Source: Salinibacterium sp. NG253
Lineage (GTDB): Bacteria; Actinomycetota; Actinomycetes; Actinomycetales; Microbacteriaceae
Length of the DNA stretch: 64,000 bases
Assembly (NCBI RefSeq): GCF_015864945.1
Contig: NZ_JADYWF010000001.1
Span: 124,378-188,377 of the forward strand
Reading direction: 5' to 3'
Shown: piece after piece, positions 20,843 through 30,446 of the stretch
Numbering within the stretch: the first letter of the stretch is position 1
Layout of the letters: every line of letters begins with the position of its first letter
Notes under the pieces: model-generated
Database searches by the model: none
The model's input: the letters and a program-made list of their open reading frames with translations, nothing else
What the model was told of the DNA's origin: nothing
Position numbers and translations under genes: made by a program

Positions 20843-21547
20843 TTATGGCGCGGACGGATCGATCCGCGTGACCCACACTGCACCTGCGAAGGTCGCAGGG
20901 ACCGCCTGCGAACCCTCGGCTGTCGTGAGGTAGCATTCGCCATCGACGCTGTGCGTGTCGACGACTCTTCCCGGTGCAACCTGAAGTGTGACGGCAATTT
21001 CGAGGTTGGCGGCCTCCGCATCGGAAATTCTCTGCACCCGGTAACGTCCCGGTGCAGCGCCAGCGAGACGGATGGCGCCCTGTGCAGTATTCGTGTGGCC
21101 TTCTGCGGTGGGTATGGGGTCACCGTGCGGGTCGCTCGTGGGAAACCCGAGCAAGGCATCCATCCGGTCTATCAGCGTGTCTGTCGCGGCGTGCTCGAGT
21201 CGTTCCGCTTCGTCGTGGACTTCACCCCACCCGTAGTCGAGAGTCGTGACTAGGAACGTTTCGATGATGCGGTGACGTCGCACCATGGCTATCGCAAGAC
21301 GCGCGCCCGTCTTCGTAAGCTGGACAGGTTTATAGGGCCGATAGTCGACGAGCTGCTGCGCTGCGAGGCGGCGCAGAGTGTCGGTGACATTGGCGGGGCT
21401 GGTTCCGAAGCGGGCAGCGAGTGCTTTCGTGGTGATCGGAGGATCGCCCCATTCAGTGGCGCTCCAGATCGCCTTCAGGTAGTCCTGGGCTACAAAACTT
21501 ATGGAGTCGACATCGGTGGGCTGCTCGTTCGGGATCGTCCCACTCAT
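20843..21547 (-). CDS. mntR: DtxR/MntR-family metal-dependent repressor
   Basis: 234-residue DtxR-family regulator. An N-terminal winged helix (about residues 18-75: FVAQDYLKAIWSATEWG, then LAARFGTSPANVTDTLRRLA) precedes the metal-binding dimerisation domain with RRHRIIETFLV, YGWGEVHDEAERLEH and DPHGDPIP. A C-terminal FeoA/SH3-like domain follows (about 150-230). It overlaps the mntH stop by 4 bases, so it is co-transcribed with, and probably represses, its own manganese importer. An iron-type (IdeR) role is less likely given that partner. I rate the family certain and the Mn assignment probable. Confidence 0.87.
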   Translation of the reverse strand: MSGTIPNEQPTDVDSISFVAQDYLKAIWSATEWGDPPITTKALAARFGTSPANVTDTLRRLAAQQLVDYRPYKPVQLTKTGARLAIAMVRRHRIIETFLVTTLDYGWGEVHDEAERLEHAATDTLIDRMDALLGFPTSDPHGDPIPTAEGHTNTAQGAIRLAGAAPGRYRVQRISDAEAANLEIAVTLQVAPGRVVDTHSVDGECYLTTAEGSQAVPATFAGAVWVTRIDPSAP

Positions 21548-22824
21548 GATTCACCCACGATAATCAGCGCAATCAGAATCACGTTGAGCAGCACGATGAG
21601 CGCGGTCACGATCCACGCGAGCCACGTGACAACACGGGGGTTCGTAAACTCGCCCATGATCTTTCTGTTCTGGGTGTACGCGACGAGTGGAATCAAGGCG
21701 AAAGGGATTCCAATGCTCAAGAAAACCTGACTGAGCACCAGAGCGCTAGTGGGGTCGAAGCCGATCGCAAGCACGATGAGCGCGGGAATCAGAGTGACGA
21801 CGCGTCGTAGTAGCAGTGGAACCCTGAGGTGGAGGAGGCCGGCCATGATCTGTGACCCTGCGTAGGAGCCTACTGACGTCGAGGCTAGCCCGGAAGCAAG
21901 CAGTCCGATGCCGAAAACGATGCCGACAACGGGCCCGAGCGCCGCCACAATCGCAGCGTGAGCTCCCTCGATGCTGTCGGTCCCCTCGACGCAGCGAAGG
22001 CTCGAAGCTGCCAGAAGCAGCATAGCGATGTTGACCGAGCCAGCGATGACGAGCGCGATCAGTACATCCCAGCGAGTTGCCCGAAGAAGATGAGTAATGC
22101 GCGCCGGGTCGATGCTCGCGCCGTGTCTGTCACGCGCAAGTCCGGAGTGAAGATAGATCGCGTGTGGCATCACCGTTGCACCCAGCATGCTCGCAGCTAG
22201 GAGAACAGTCTCAGTTCCTTGGAATCGAGGTACGAGGCCGCTAACCAGTTCGCTGAGGGAGAGTGGGCTGACGAAGAGGCCTGCAACGAACCCCACGGTG
22301 ACAACGGCAAGAAGGCCGATGATCACGAATTCGAACGGTCGCTGCCCGCGTCGTGATTGCACCGAGAGCAACGCTGTGGAGACCACGCCCATAATCAGTC
22401 CGCCGAGTGGCAGGGGGAGCCCGAAGAGAATGTGAAGGGCAATCGCTCCACCAATTACCTCGGCGAGATCGGTGGCAGCGGCAATAGCTTCCGCTTGCAC
22501 CCAAAAAAGTAAGCGTCCGCTCCGAGGTAACCGCTCGCCGAGCAGTTCGGGCAGGCTTTTGCCTGTGACGAGGCCCAGTTTTGCGGAGAGGTATTGGATC
22601 AGGACCGCCATCACGTTGGCGACGACAAGCACCCAGACGAGCAGGTAGCCGTATTTGGCGCCCGCGGTCAGGTTGGCTGCAACATTGCCGGGGTCGACAT
22701 AGGCAATTGCGGCGACAAACGCGGGGCCGAGGAGAAAGAGAAGTCGTTTTTCTGGCCGAGGACTGTGGGCCGATGGCTGGGGGAGCGACGGCTCAGGAAC
22801 CCGCTCAGAACGCACATCACTCAT
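21544..22824 (-). CDS. mntH: NRAMP-family Mn2+/H+ symporter MntH
   Basis: 426-residue divalent-metal importer with 11 predicted helices. The metal-site motif DPGN is in helix 1 (AIAYVDPGNVAANL) and MPH in helix 6 (GATVMPHAIYLHS), both diagnostic for NRAMP. The start codon directly abuts a palindromic operator at 22826-22845, leaving only weak AGG as ribosome site, so translation may be leaderless or start at a GTG nine bases downstream. Operon mntH-mntR. Confidence 0.93.
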   Translation of the reverse strand: MSDVRSERVPEPSLPQPSAHSPRPEKRLLFLLGPAFVAAIAYVDPGNVAANLTAGAKYGYLLVWVLVVANVMAVLIQYLSAKLGLVTGKSLPELLGERLPRSGRLLFWVQAEAIAAATDLAEVIGGAIALHILFGLPLPLGGLIMGVVSTALLSVQSRRGQRPFEFVIIGLLAVVTVGFVAGLFVSPLSLSELVSGLVPRFQGTETVLLAASMLGATVMPHAIYLHSGLARDRHGASIDPARITHLLRATRWDVLIALVIAGSVNIAMLLLAASSLRCVEGTDSIEGAHAAIVAALGPVVGIVFGIGLLASGLASTSVGSYAGSQIMAGLLHLRVPLLLRRVVTLIPALIVLAIGFDPTSALVLSQVFLSIGIPFALIPLVAYTQNRKIMGEFTNPRVVTWLAWIVTALIVLLNVILIALIIVGES

Positions 22825-22825
22825 A

Positions 22826-22845
22826 AAGTTAACCTAGCTTAACTT
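22826..22845. promoter_or_regulatory. MntR/DtxR-type operator before mntH
   Basis: AAGTTAA, centre CCTAGC, TTAACTT: a 20-bp palindrome with perfect 7-bp arms, one base before the mntH ATG. Size and A/T-rich arms around a TNAG-like core resemble DtxR/MntR boxes. Binding here would block transcription start and ribosome access together. Confidence 0.78.
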
Positions 22846-22959
22846 ATGAGTTCCCTTCGCCGGCTAGCACCTGCGCCGTGCCCTTGAGTGCGATCGATGA
22901 AGAAGACTTGGTGCGCGACCAGCCCTCGGCATCGAGCATGCGCGCGCCGTTAAACGAGT

Positions 22960-22994
22960 GTGGGCCTTACCGAAACTAGTTCGGCAAGGCCCAC
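22960..22994 (-). terminator. Terminator of the ctaE-qcr operon
   Basis: 15-bp stem with one mismatch (left GTGGGCCTTACCGAA, loop ACTAG, right TTCGGCAAGGCCCAC), 24 bases beyond the qcrB stop. The U-run is weak on the minus strand. Bases 22846-22959 between it and the mntH operator show nothing else recognisable. Confidence 0.75.
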
Positions 22995-23018
22995 AACAGT
23001 CATTCAAGGAGAGCAGCT

Positions 23019-24635
23019 TTAGTGGTGCTCGTCCTTGGACTGTTCGATTTCTTTCTGCGACACCGGCGCGATGCGGTCTTCGAAGAACCAACGCGAGACG
23101 GATGCCCGGAGGCGTTGTCCGATGGTGATGCGGCCCTGAGCATCCGGACGCACCATGAGCGGCTTGTAGTCCTCGTAGCTGACGAGCTTCCACAGTTCGT
23201 AGTCGTCGAGCTGCTCGTGAACCTCGATGTACTCACCGTGTGGCAAGCGCACGATGCGACCTGATTCGTAGCCGTGAAGAGCGATCTCGCGATCCTTCTT
23301 CTGCAGACCCAAGCACACGCGCTTCGTAATGAAGTAGGCAATGATCGGTCCGAAAATGAGCAGCGCCTGACAGGAGTGGATCACTCCTTCGATGGATAAC
23401 TTGAAGTGAGTTGCTATGAGGTCAGAGCTCGCCGCGGCCCAGAGGACTGCGTAGAACGTGACCCCGGCTGCACCGATAGCGGTACGGGTCGGAGCATTAC
23501 GGGGACGGTCGGCGATGTGGTGCTCGCGCTTGTCGCCGGTAACCCACGCCTCAATGAAGGGGTAGAAGGCCACGATCGCAATGAACAGCCCCAGAATCAC
23601 CAGCGGAGCGATGATGTTGAACGACCACGTGAAGCCGAACCACTCTGTTTCCCACCCTGGTGGGACGAGTCGGAGGGCGCCGTCGGCGAATCCGATGTAC
23701 CAGTCAGGCTGGGTACCCGCCGAAACGGGGGAGGGGTCGTAGGGGCCGTAGACCCACACCGGGTTGATCGAGAACGTCGACGCGATCAGCGTGATGACAC
23801 CGAAGATGATGAAGAAGAATCCACCAGCCTTCGCAGCGAAGCCAGGCATGACGGGCGAGCCGACGACGTTGTCGTTGGTGCGACCGGGGCCAGCGAACTG
23901 GGTGTGCTTGTTGATCACGAGCAGCAGCATGTGAATACCGATTGCAGCGATGATGATCGCCGGCAGCAGCATGATGTGCAAGATGTATAGGCGGCTGACG
24001 ATGTCGACGCCGGGGAACTCTCCACCAAATAGCAGGTAAGAGATCCACGTACCGATGACCGGAATTCCCTTGACCATTCCATCGATGATGCGCAGACCGT
24101 TACCGGAAAGCAGGTCATCGGGGAGCGAGTAGCCGGTGAAGCCCTCGGCCATCGCGAGTACGAAGAGTACGAAGCCGATGAACCAGTTGATCTCACGGGG
24201 CTTGCGGAATGCTCCGGTGAAGTACACGCGGAGCATGTGCAGACCGATGGAAGCCACGAACAGCAGGGCTGCCCAGTGGTGGATCTGGCGCATCAGGAGT
24301 CCGCCGCGGATGTCGAAGGAGATGTCGAGTGTCGACGCCATAGCGGCCGACATCTCAATTCCCTTGAGCGGCGCGTAGGAGCCTTCGTAGTGGACTTCAA
24401 CCATCGAGGCTTCGAAGAAGAACGTGAGGAACGTTCCCGACAGAAGGATGACGATGAAGCTGTAGAGAGCAACCTCTCCGAGCATGAACGACCAGTGGTC
24501 GGGGAAGATCTTGCGACCTACCTCTTTGACGAGTCCAGAGATGCTGGTGCGCTCGTCAATGTAGTTGGCTGCAGCTCCCGTGAAACGCTGTCCGCGTGTC
24601 TTGGGCTGTGCGTCCTGGGTGGGGGTGGTTGTCAT
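23019..24635 (-). CDS. qcrB: Cytochrome bc1 complex cytochrome b subunit QcrB
   Basis: 538-residue actinobacterial cytochrome b, the quinol-oxidising core of the bcc-aa3 supercomplex. Heme histidine pairs are visible in IHHWAALLFVASIGLHMLR and in LHIMLLPAIIIAAIGIHML; GYSLPDDLLSGNGL is the Qo-site region. The extended C-terminal cytoplasmic part (about residues 420-538, EIALHGYESGRIVRLPHGEY) is typical of this phylum. It overlaps the qcrA stop by 4 bases. Confidence 0.97.
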   Translation of the reverse strand: MTTTPTQDAQPKTRGQRFTGAAANYIDERTSISGLVKEVGRKIFPDHWSFMLGEVALYSFIVILLSGTFLTFFFEASMVEVHYEGSYAPLKGIEMSAAMASTLDISFDIRGGLLMRQIHHWAALLFVASIGLHMLRVYFTGAFRKPREINWFIGFVLFVLAMAEGFTGYSLPDDLLSGNGLRIIDGMVKGIPVIGTWISYLLFGGEFPGVDIVSRLYILHIMLLPAIIIAAIGIHMLLLVINKHTQFAGPGRTNDNVVGSPVMPGFAAKAGGFFFIIFGVITLIASTFSINPVWVYGPYDPSPVSAGTQPDWYIGFADGALRLVPPGWETEWFGFTWSFNIIAPLVILGLFIAIVAFYPFIEAWVTGDKREHHIADRPRNAPTRTAIGAAGVTFYAVLWAAASSDLIATHFKLSIEGVIHSCQALLIFGPIIAYFITKRVCLGLQKKDREIALHGYESGRIVRLPHGEYIEVHEQLDDYELWKLVSYEDYKPLMVRPDAQGRITIGQRLRASVSRWFFEDRIAPVSQKEIEQSKDEHH

Positions 24636-25708
24636 AGCTTGCGCTCCCAGAAGCTTGGTCCGATGGGCTCAGTGAAGTCGCTCTTAGCGATGAGGTAGCC
24701 CTCTGAGTCGACCGTGATCGGCAATTGCGGAAGTGGACGCTTCGCTGGGCCGAAGATAACGGCTGCTTCGCGCTTGATGTCGAACTGTGATTGGTGGCAC
24801 GGGCACAGCAAGTGGTGCGTTTGCTGTTCGTAAAGTGCAACCGGGCATCCAACGTGAGTGCAAATCTTGGAGTAAGCGACGATGCCGTCGTAGTTCCAGT
24901 CTTCGCGACCCTCCGATACCTCAAGATCTTCTGGCTTGAGGCGAACGAGGAGAACTGAGGCTTTCGCCTTCTCCTCGATGCGGTGCTCAGAGTCGTTAAG
25001 GCCTTCAGGGATGACTTGGAAGGCTGAGCCAATGGTGAGGTCCGATGCCTTGATGGGGGTTCCGCTCGGGTCGCGTGTCAACCGCATGCCTTCTTCCCAG
25101 AAGGTGTGCTTGAGAAGCGTGACCGGGTTGTCGGCCGGAGCGAGATCACGGAACAACACGATTGCGGGAAGCGGGGTGACAACGAGGGCACCGATGAGCG
25201 AGCGACGCAACAGTGTGCGACGGCCAAACCCGGAGTCTTTGTTGCCGAGAGTGAATACCTCGACGGCCTTGGCGCGAGTTTCTTCGCTGCCTCGAGTTCC
25301 GTGGCGCTGCTCCACAAGGTCGTGACCCTGCATGAGTGCCTTGGACCAGTGAACGGCGCCGATGCCGATGCCGAGTAGACCCAGCGTGATGCCGAGACCC
25401 AAGAACAGGGTGTTGTTACGCACCGACTGCATGTTGCCGGGCTCAATCGGGAACACGAAGTAAGCGACAACAGCAAGCACACTTCCCACAATGGAGAGGA
25501 GGAACATCGTCGAAACGCGGCGTTCCTGTTGCTTGTCAACCTTGGGGTCGAGATCCGTTACGCGTGGGCGATGCGGGGGAAACCCAGGGTTGGGTACCTC
25601 GTCGGTTGCGACGACGGCGGTACCTGCGCTGTGCGCAGGAGCCCCGTGCTGCTCGACGTCCTTACCCGCAGCGGTGCTGCCGGCGGTATCGCCGTGGTCG
25701 TCTGCCAT
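24632..25708 (-). CDS. qcrA: Rieske iron-sulfur subunit QcrA
   Basis: 358-residue Rieske protein. An acidic, disordered N-terminus (about residues 1-60) is followed by three membrane segments, the actinobacterial arrangement, and a C-terminal Rieske fold. Cluster ligands are in CTHVGC and CPCHQSQFD, i.e. two Cys/His pairs with disulfide cysteines. Gene order ctaE-qcrC-qcrA-qcrB shows assembly with the aa3 oxidase. Confidence 0.97.
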   Translation of the reverse strand: MADDHGDTAGSTAAGKDVEQHGAPAHSAGTAVVATDEVPNPGFPPHRPRVTDLDPKVDKQQERRVSTMFLLSIVGSVLAVVAYFVFPIEPGNMQSVRNNTLFLGLGITLGLLGIGIGAVHWSKALMQGHDLVEQRHGTRGSEETRAKAVEVFTLGNKDSGFGRRTLLRRSLIGALVVTPLPAIVLFRDLAPADNPVTLLKHTFWEEGMRLTRDPSGTPIKASDLTIGSAFQVIPEGLNDSEHRIEEKAKASVLLVRLKPEDLEVSEGREDWNYDGIVAYSKICTHVGCPVALYEQQTHHLLCPCHQSQFDIKREAAVIFGPAKRPLPQLPITVDSEGYLIAKSDFTEPIGPSFWERKL

Positions 25709-25747
25709 TCTTATCCCTTCAACCGTCCGCTGTACAGCGGTCGCTAA

Positions 25748-26560
25748 CTAGTTTGATTTAGCCGTGAGCCAGACCGTGATTGCCACGATCGCGCCAAGGC
25801 CGAAGATCCAGATGAACAGACCCTCAGAAACGGGGCCAAGTGATCCAAGCGTGAATCCACCAACAGAGGGCGTCTCATCGAGGTACTTGAGGTACGTGAT
25901 GATGTCGGCCTTTTCTTCAGGCGTGAGATTCGTGTCGTTGAACACGGGCATGTTCTGCGGGCCCGTCAGCATTGCCTCGTAGGCGTGCTTGGCAGTCACG
26001 TCAGCGAGCGCTGGTGCGAACTTGCCCTCGGTCAGCGCGCCACCAGCACCGGCAACGTTGTGGCACATTGCGCAGTTGATGCGGAACAGTTCGGCACCGT
26101 TGGAGACGTCATAGCCTTCCCCGGTGAGGTACATGTCAGCGGGAATCGCTGGGCCGGGGCCCTGGGACGCAACATAGACCGCGAGGGCCTGAATCTGCTC
26201 TTCAGTGAACTGAACTGGCTTCTGTTCTGCTTGCGGGCCCGAAATGGCTAGTGGCATGCGCCCAGTACCCACTTGGAAGTCGGTCGCTGCAGCGCCAACG
26301 CCGATCAGTGTAGGGGCTTGGGTGGTGCCCTCAAGGTCTAAACCGTGACACGTTGCACAGTTAGCGGCGAAAAGCTTTCCGCCTTCTTCAACAAGTGCTT
26401 CGGCGGATGCGCTGGTCTCTGCCGTTGCACTCGAGGTGAACAGCGCGTATGCGCCGCCCGTTCCCAGTAAACCAACGAGCAGGAGGGCTACAGTCGCAAG
26501 AGGATGGCGTCGACCGACAGGTTGTGACCTGCGTGACGCGCGAGCTGCCTTGGTGGCCAT
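25748..26560 (-). CDS. qcrC: Diheme cytochrome c subunit QcrC
   Basis: 270-residue membrane-anchored cytochrome cc that shuttles electrons directly from the bc1 complex to CuA, replacing soluble cytochrome c. N-terminal membrane anchor (about residues 22-44), two heme-binding motifs, NCATCHGLDLEG and NCAMCHN, and a C-terminal membrane segment (about 243-263). Each heme domain has a candidate distal Met. It starts 16 bases after ctaE. Confidence 0.96.
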   Translation of the reverse strand: MATKAARASRRSQPVGRRHPLATVALLLVGLLGTGGAYALFTSSATAETSASAEALVEEGGKLFAANCATCHGLDLEGTTQAPTLIGVGAAATDFQVGTGRMPLAISGPQAEQKPVQFTEEQIQALAVYVASQGPGPAIPADMYLTGEGYDVSNGAELFRINCAMCHNVAGAGGALTEGKFAPALADVTAKHAYEAMLTGPQNMPVFNDTNLTPEEKADIITYLKYLDETPSVGGFTLGSLGPVSEGLFIWIFGLGAIVAITVWLTAKSN

Positions 26561-26576
26561 TACGTCTATTCCGTTC

Positions 26577-27212
26577 TTATTTGAGCACGTAGATGATGAG
26601 GAAGAGGCCGATCCACACTACGTCGACAAAGTGCCAGTAGTAGGAAACAACGATTGCGCTTGTTGCCTCTTTGTGTCCGAAGTTCTTGACTGCGAATCCG
26701 CGACCGAGAACCAGCAAGAAGGCGATGAGGCCACCGGCGACGTGAAGTCCGTGGAACCCGGTGGTGATGTAGAACGCCGAGCCGTAGGAGTCGCTCGAGA
26801 GGCTCACGTGTTCAGAAACCAGCGTGGCGTACTCGAAGACCTGACCGGTGACGAAGACCGCGCCCATGGAGTAGGTAAGGAAGAACCATTCCGTCATGCC
26901 CCACTTACGCATGTCGAAGAGCTTGCCTGTGCGGCGCACTTGCATGCGCTCAGCGGCGAAGACGCCAAACTGGCACGTGACCGATGAGAGCACGAGGATG
27001 ATCGTGATCAAGGTCGCAAATGGCACATTGAGCTTGGCAGTCTGCTCCGCCCACAATTCGGGGGACGTCGACTTCAGAGTGAAGTAGATGGCGAACAGGC
27101 CGGCGAAGAACATCACCTCGCTACCAAGCCAAACGATGGTACCGACCGCAACAGTGTTCGGTCGCTGGACAGACTGGGCTCCAAGAGAGCGGTTGAGGGC
27201 AGCTGTGGTCAC
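26577..27212 (-). CDS. ctaE: Cytochrome c oxidase subunit III
   Basis: 211-residue, five-helix heme-copper oxidase subunit III. I chose GTG 27212 ([14 protein letters not shown]) over an upstream ATG at 27251 because the family normally begins near the [20 protein letters not shown] segment. The sequence before this GTG has a CATAAT -10-like hexamer only six bases upstream and no ribosome site, suggesting leaderless translation. The motif [13 protein letters not shown] carries the conserved subunit III histidines. Confidence 0.94.
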   Translation of the reverse strand: MTTAALNRSLGAQSVQRPNTVAVGTIVWLGSEVMFFAGLFAIYFTLKSTSPELWAEQTAKLNVPFATLITIILVLSSVTCQFGVFAAERMQVRRTGKLFDMRKWGMTEWFFLTYSMGAVFVTGQVFEYATLVSEHVSLSSDSYGSAFYITTGFHGLHVAGGLIAFLLVLGRGFAVKNFGHKEATSAIVVSYYWHFVDVVWIGLFLIIYVLK

Positions 27213-27290
27213 GTATCTATTATGGCTGATAACTGGGCGTAAGTTTTTCAATCTCCGGCCTGTCGGCTCAGGATCGGTAGGATTTCACTC

Positions 27291-28346
27291 ATGTCTGCAT
27301 CCCCAACTTGGCCAGAAATCCTTACAACCCTTGTTTCCGGCACTGATTTGTCAATCAGCCAAGCTGAGTGGGCAATGAAATCCGTGATGAACGGAGAAGC
27401 AACATCCGCTCAATTAGCAGCGATGTTGGTCGCTTTGAGGATCAAGGGTGAGACAGTCGACGAGATTGTTGGTTTTCGGGATGCTGCGTTGGCGAGTGCC
27501 GTGCCGCTGCCCGTCGATCCCATGGCTTTAGACATCGTCGGCACCGGTGGAGACCCCTACGGTGCCGTGCTGAATATCTCTTCCGTCGCCTCGATTATTG
27601 CGGCAGCGGGGGACGTGCCCGTGATTAAGCATGGCAATCGTGCCGCGAGCAGCAAGAGCGGTGCATCCGACGTGCTGAGTGCTCTGGGGCTCAATCTCGA
27701 CCTCACCCCGCAGCGGGTAGCCGAAGTGCTCAACGAAGTCGGCATCACCTTCGTCTACGCCGCGCTATTTCACCCGGGTTTCGCGCACGCTGGGCCGACG
27801 CGGCGCGAACTCGGAATTCCCACACTGTTCAACATTCTTGGACCGCTCTGTAACCCCGCCCGCCCTCAGGCCTCGGCCGTTGGTGTCGGTAGTCGCGAAC
27901 GCGTGAGTCTTCTCGTGGGTGTGTTCCAAACACGCGGTGCAACGGCGTTGGTGTACCGCGGCGACGACGGAATCGACAAACTAACGACCACAGGCCACAG
28001 TCACGTCTGGGAAGTGTCGCGGGGATTCGTGACCGAACACGACCTTGATCCTCTGGAATTGGGCATCCCGCGGGCGCCGATCGAAGCGTTGTTGGGCAAG
28101 GATCCTGCGTACAACGCCCAAGTTATTCGCTCAATTTTGGCGGGGGAGAAGTCGCCAGCTCGCGATGTCGTCTTGTTGAACGCTGCCGCTGGATTCGCCT
28201 CGTTCGAACTGGCGAAAGATCCCGAACAAAGTCAGCGCCCATTGCTCGCACGATTGAAAGAGCAGCTTGAGCGCGCCGAGCACGTCGTCGATTCAGGCTT
28301 AGCCGCCACGAAACTCGATGAGTGGGTCGCGGCCACGAACCGCTAG
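27291..28346 (+). CDS. trpD: Anthranilate phosphoribosyltransferase
   Basis: 351-residue enzyme that joins PRPP and anthranilate in tryptophan synthesis. The PRPP loop [17 protein letters not shown] and the [17 protein letters not shown] segment are diagnostic, and [18 protein letters not shown] is the third family motif. It stands alone here, away from other trp genes, divergent from ctaE; this neighbourhood is common in related genera. Its TAG shares the palindromic CTAG with the glpK stop on the other strand. Confidence 0.96.
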   Translation: MSASPTWPEILTTLVSGTDLSISQAEWAMKSVMNGEATSAQLAAMLVALRIKGETVDEIVGFRDAALASAVPLPVDPMALDIVGTGGDPYGAVLNISSVASIIAAAGDVPVIKHGNRAASSKSGASDVLSALGLNLDLTPQRVAEVLNEVGITFVYAALFHPGFAHAGPTRRELGIPTLFNILGPLCNPARPQASAVGVGSRERVSLLVGVFQTRGATALVYRGDDGIDKLTTTGHSHVWEVSRGFVTEHDLDPLELGIPRAPIEALLGKDPAYNAQVIRSILAGEKSPARDVVLLNAAAGFASFELAKDPEQSQRPLLARLKEQLERAEHVVDSGLAATKLDEWVAATNR

Positions 28347-29851
28347 TCAGTATCTTCGTCGACCCAGTCAAGGGTCTTGGAGATGGCCTTTTTCCAATTG
28401 CGAATCAGGCGCTCTCGCTCGGCGTCATCCATCTGGGGTTCCCAACGCTCGCCCTCGCTCCAGCGATCGCGCAGTTCGTCGAGGCCGCTCCAGTAGTCAA
28501 CCGCGAGTCCCGCAGCATAGGCCGCACCCAAGGCTGTTGTCTCCGCGACCTGGGGGCGGATGACCGGCATATTGAGGATGTCAGCCTGAAATTGCATGAG
28601 CGCGGAATTGGCAACCATTCCGCCGTCCACTCGCAGTTCCGTCATCGCAACATCAGCATCCGCGTTGGCGGCCTCGATGACGTCACTAGTTTGGAACGCG
28701 GTGGCCTCGAGTGCGGCACGCGCAATGTGGCCCTTGTTTGCAAAACGAGTGAGTCCGAGAATCGCTCCCCGGGCATCCGGACGCCAATGGGGTGCAAAAA
28801 GTCCTGAAAACGCGGGCACAAAGTAGACGCCGCCGTTGTCGTCAACGGACGCGGCAAGCGTTTCAACCTCTTCGGAACGTGAAATGATGCCGAGGTTGTC
28901 GCGCAGCCACTGGATCAGTGAGCCCGTCACCGCGATCGATCCTTCAATCGCATAGCGAGGAGCGTCGTCGCCCAGTTGATAGGCAAGAGTCGTGATGAGA
29001 CCGTTCTGCGAACGCACGATCTCGGTGCCTGTGTTGGTCAGTAAGAAATTGCCGGTGCCGTAAGTGTTTTTGGACTCGCCCGCGTCAAAAGCGGCCTGGC
29101 CGAAGGTGGCTGCTTGCTGGTCGCCCAGAATGCCGGCAACAGGCACTTCGCGCAGCAGGCTTGCGCTGGAAACAGTGCCGAAAACCCCGGAAGAGCTGCG
29201 GATCTCGGGCATGAGCGACGCCGGAATGCCTAGTTCAGCGAGAATCTCGTCGCTCCAGGTCAGCGTTTCAAGATCCATCAACAGCGTGCGGCTCGCGTTA
29301 GTGACATCGGTGGCGTGGACTCCGCCATCGGGGCCGCCGGTGAGATTCCACAGCACCCACGAGTCGGGGGTTCCGAAGGCGAGTTCGCCCGCCTCGGCAC
29401 GCTCGCGAACTCCGTCGACGTTGTCGAGCATCCACACAATTTTGGATGCCGAAAAGTAGGTGGCGAGGGGAAGGCCGGTGATTTTCTTGAACTTGTCGGT
29501 GTCACCCTCGGCGATGCGGTCGATGATGGCTTGCGTGCGGGTGTCTTGCCAGACGATCGCGTTGTAGACGGGTTCGCCGGTTGCGCGGTCCCAGATGATG
29601 GCGGTTTCACGCTGGTTGGTGATGCCGACAGCGGCGATGCTGTGGCGAGTCACGTTTGCTTTCGAGAGAGCTTGGCCGATGACTTCACGGGTATTGAGCC
29701 AGATTTGGGCCGGATCGTGTTCGACCCAGCCCGCCTTGGGGAAGATCTGGTCGTGCTCGAGCTGACCTGAAGTGACCGGCTTGCCGTCGTGATCAAAAAT
29801 GATCGCGCGGGTGCTGGTGGTGCCCTGATCGATTGAGAGTATGTAGTTCAC
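28343..29851 (-). CDS. glpK: Glycerol kinase
   Basis: 502-residue FGGY-family kinase making glycerol 3-phosphate from glycerol and ATP. N-terminal phosphate-binding motif [14 protein letters not shown] (residues 6-19), substrate region [27 protein letters not shown], and FGGY C-terminal signature elements [16 protein letters not shown]. It converges on trpD with a 4-base overlap. No glpF or glpD is adjacent. A glycerophosphodiesterase gene at 62307 could feed the same pathway. Confidence 0.97.
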   Translation of the reverse strand: MNYILSIDQGTTSTRAIIFDHDGKPVTSGQLEHDQIFPKAGWVEHDPAQIWLNTREVIGQALSKANVTRHSIAAVGITNQRETAIIWDRATGEPVYNAIVWQDTRTQAIIDRIAEGDTDKFKKITGLPLATYFSASKIVWMLDNVDGVRERAEAGELAFGTPDSWVLWNLTGGPDGGVHATDVTNASRTLLMDLETLTWSDEILAELGIPASLMPEIRSSSGVFGTVSSASLLREVPVAGILGDQQAATFGQAAFDAGESKNTYGTGNFLLTNTGTEIVRSQNGLITTLAYQLGDDAPRYAIEGSIAVTGSLIQWLRDNLGIISRSEEVETLAASVDDNGGVYFVPAFSGLFAPHWRPDARGAILGLTRFANKGHIARAALEATAFQTSDVIEAANADADVAMTELRVDGGMVANSALMQFQADILNMPVIRPQVAETTALGAAYAAGLAVDYWSGLDELRDRWSEGERWEPQMDDAERERLIRNWKKAISKTLDWVDEDTD

Positions 29852-29892
29852 CGGTTCTCCTTAGTTATCCTTCGAGCTTTGCGGCGCCAAAA

Positions 29893-29948
29893 CCGCGTTG
29901 CCTAAGCCGCGTTGCCTGAGCCGTGTTGCCAAAACCACGTCGCCTAGA
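29893..29948. repeat. Four tandem 14-bp repeats
   Basis: Four head-to-tail units of about 14 bp built on CCGCGTTGCCT (starts 29893, 29907, 29921, 29935), drifting in the last two copies. They lie between the ychJ-like stop and glpK and overlap the end of the former by a few bases. No known element. Confidence 0.6.
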
Positions 29949-30315
29949 CAGCGTCGACGTAGAGCCACGCACCATTTTCGCGCACGAAACTGCTGTTTTC
30001 GTGTTGCTGGTCGGCGCTGCCGTCGTTGCGATAGTGAGCACGAAATTCGACAGTGCCCTGCGAATCAAACATGCTGCCGCCGGTGCGCGCGACGATGTCG
30101 AGGCGAAACCAGCGCACATCCGCATCGAGTTCGAGCGTTGCCGGACGAGTAGACGGATGCCACGTCTGCAGCAAATAGTCGGTCTCGCCACGGACGTAGG
30201 CGCTGTAGCGCGACCGCATCAGTCGTTCAGCGGTGGGAGCAAGTGCCTCGCCGCGGTGAAATCGGCCGCAGCAATCGTCGTAGGTTTCCAACGACTGGCA
30301 GGGGCAAGCTTTCAT
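29944..30315 (-). CDS. YchJ-family (UPF0225) SEC-C-like protein
   Basis: 123-residue protein with an N-terminal zinc-type SEC-C motif, CPCQSLETYDDCCGRFH (residues 4-20), and a following SnoaL/NTF2-like domain with SRYSAYVRGETDYLLQTW and FRAHYRNDG. YchJ proteins are widespread and uncharacterised. Its gene ends within the tandem repeat block. Confidence 0.82.
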   Translation of the reverse strand: MKACPCQSLETYDDCCGRFHRGEALAPTAERLMRSRYSAYVRGETDYLLQTWHPSTRPATLELDADVRWFRLDIVARTGGSMFDSQGTVEFRAHYRNDGSADQQHENSSFVRENGAWLYVDAV

Positions 30316-30350
30316 CCCCCCAGAGTAACTAGTTGTGGAGTACCGTGCGT

Positions 30351-30446
30351 TTAGTCGTTCTCGTCGGTCTCGCCGTCGCTGGACGTGGGAGTGGTGAGCT
30401 CACACGTGCCGTTGTGGTCGACGCAAAAGAGCATTTCTGTTGCCAT
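30351..30446 (-). CDS. 31-residue acidic peptide, translationally coupled
   Basis: Short frame of 31 residues starting MATEMLFCVDHNGTCEL, with two cysteines seven apart and an acidic Ser/Thr/Asp tail. Its ATG overlaps the TAA stop of the preceding FMN-fold gene by one base (TAATG), and AGGA sits 8 bases upstream. The coupling supports real translation. Function not recognised; the CX6C pattern could bind metal or form a disulfide. Confidence 0.55.
   Translation of the reverse strand: MATEMLFCVDHNGTCELTTPTSSDGETDEND

Noticed and set aside
23406-23990. Long open frame antisense to qcrB
   Set aside because: It lies wholly opposite qcrB, has no ribosome site and gives a low-complexity charged protein; a shadow of GC-rich codon use.
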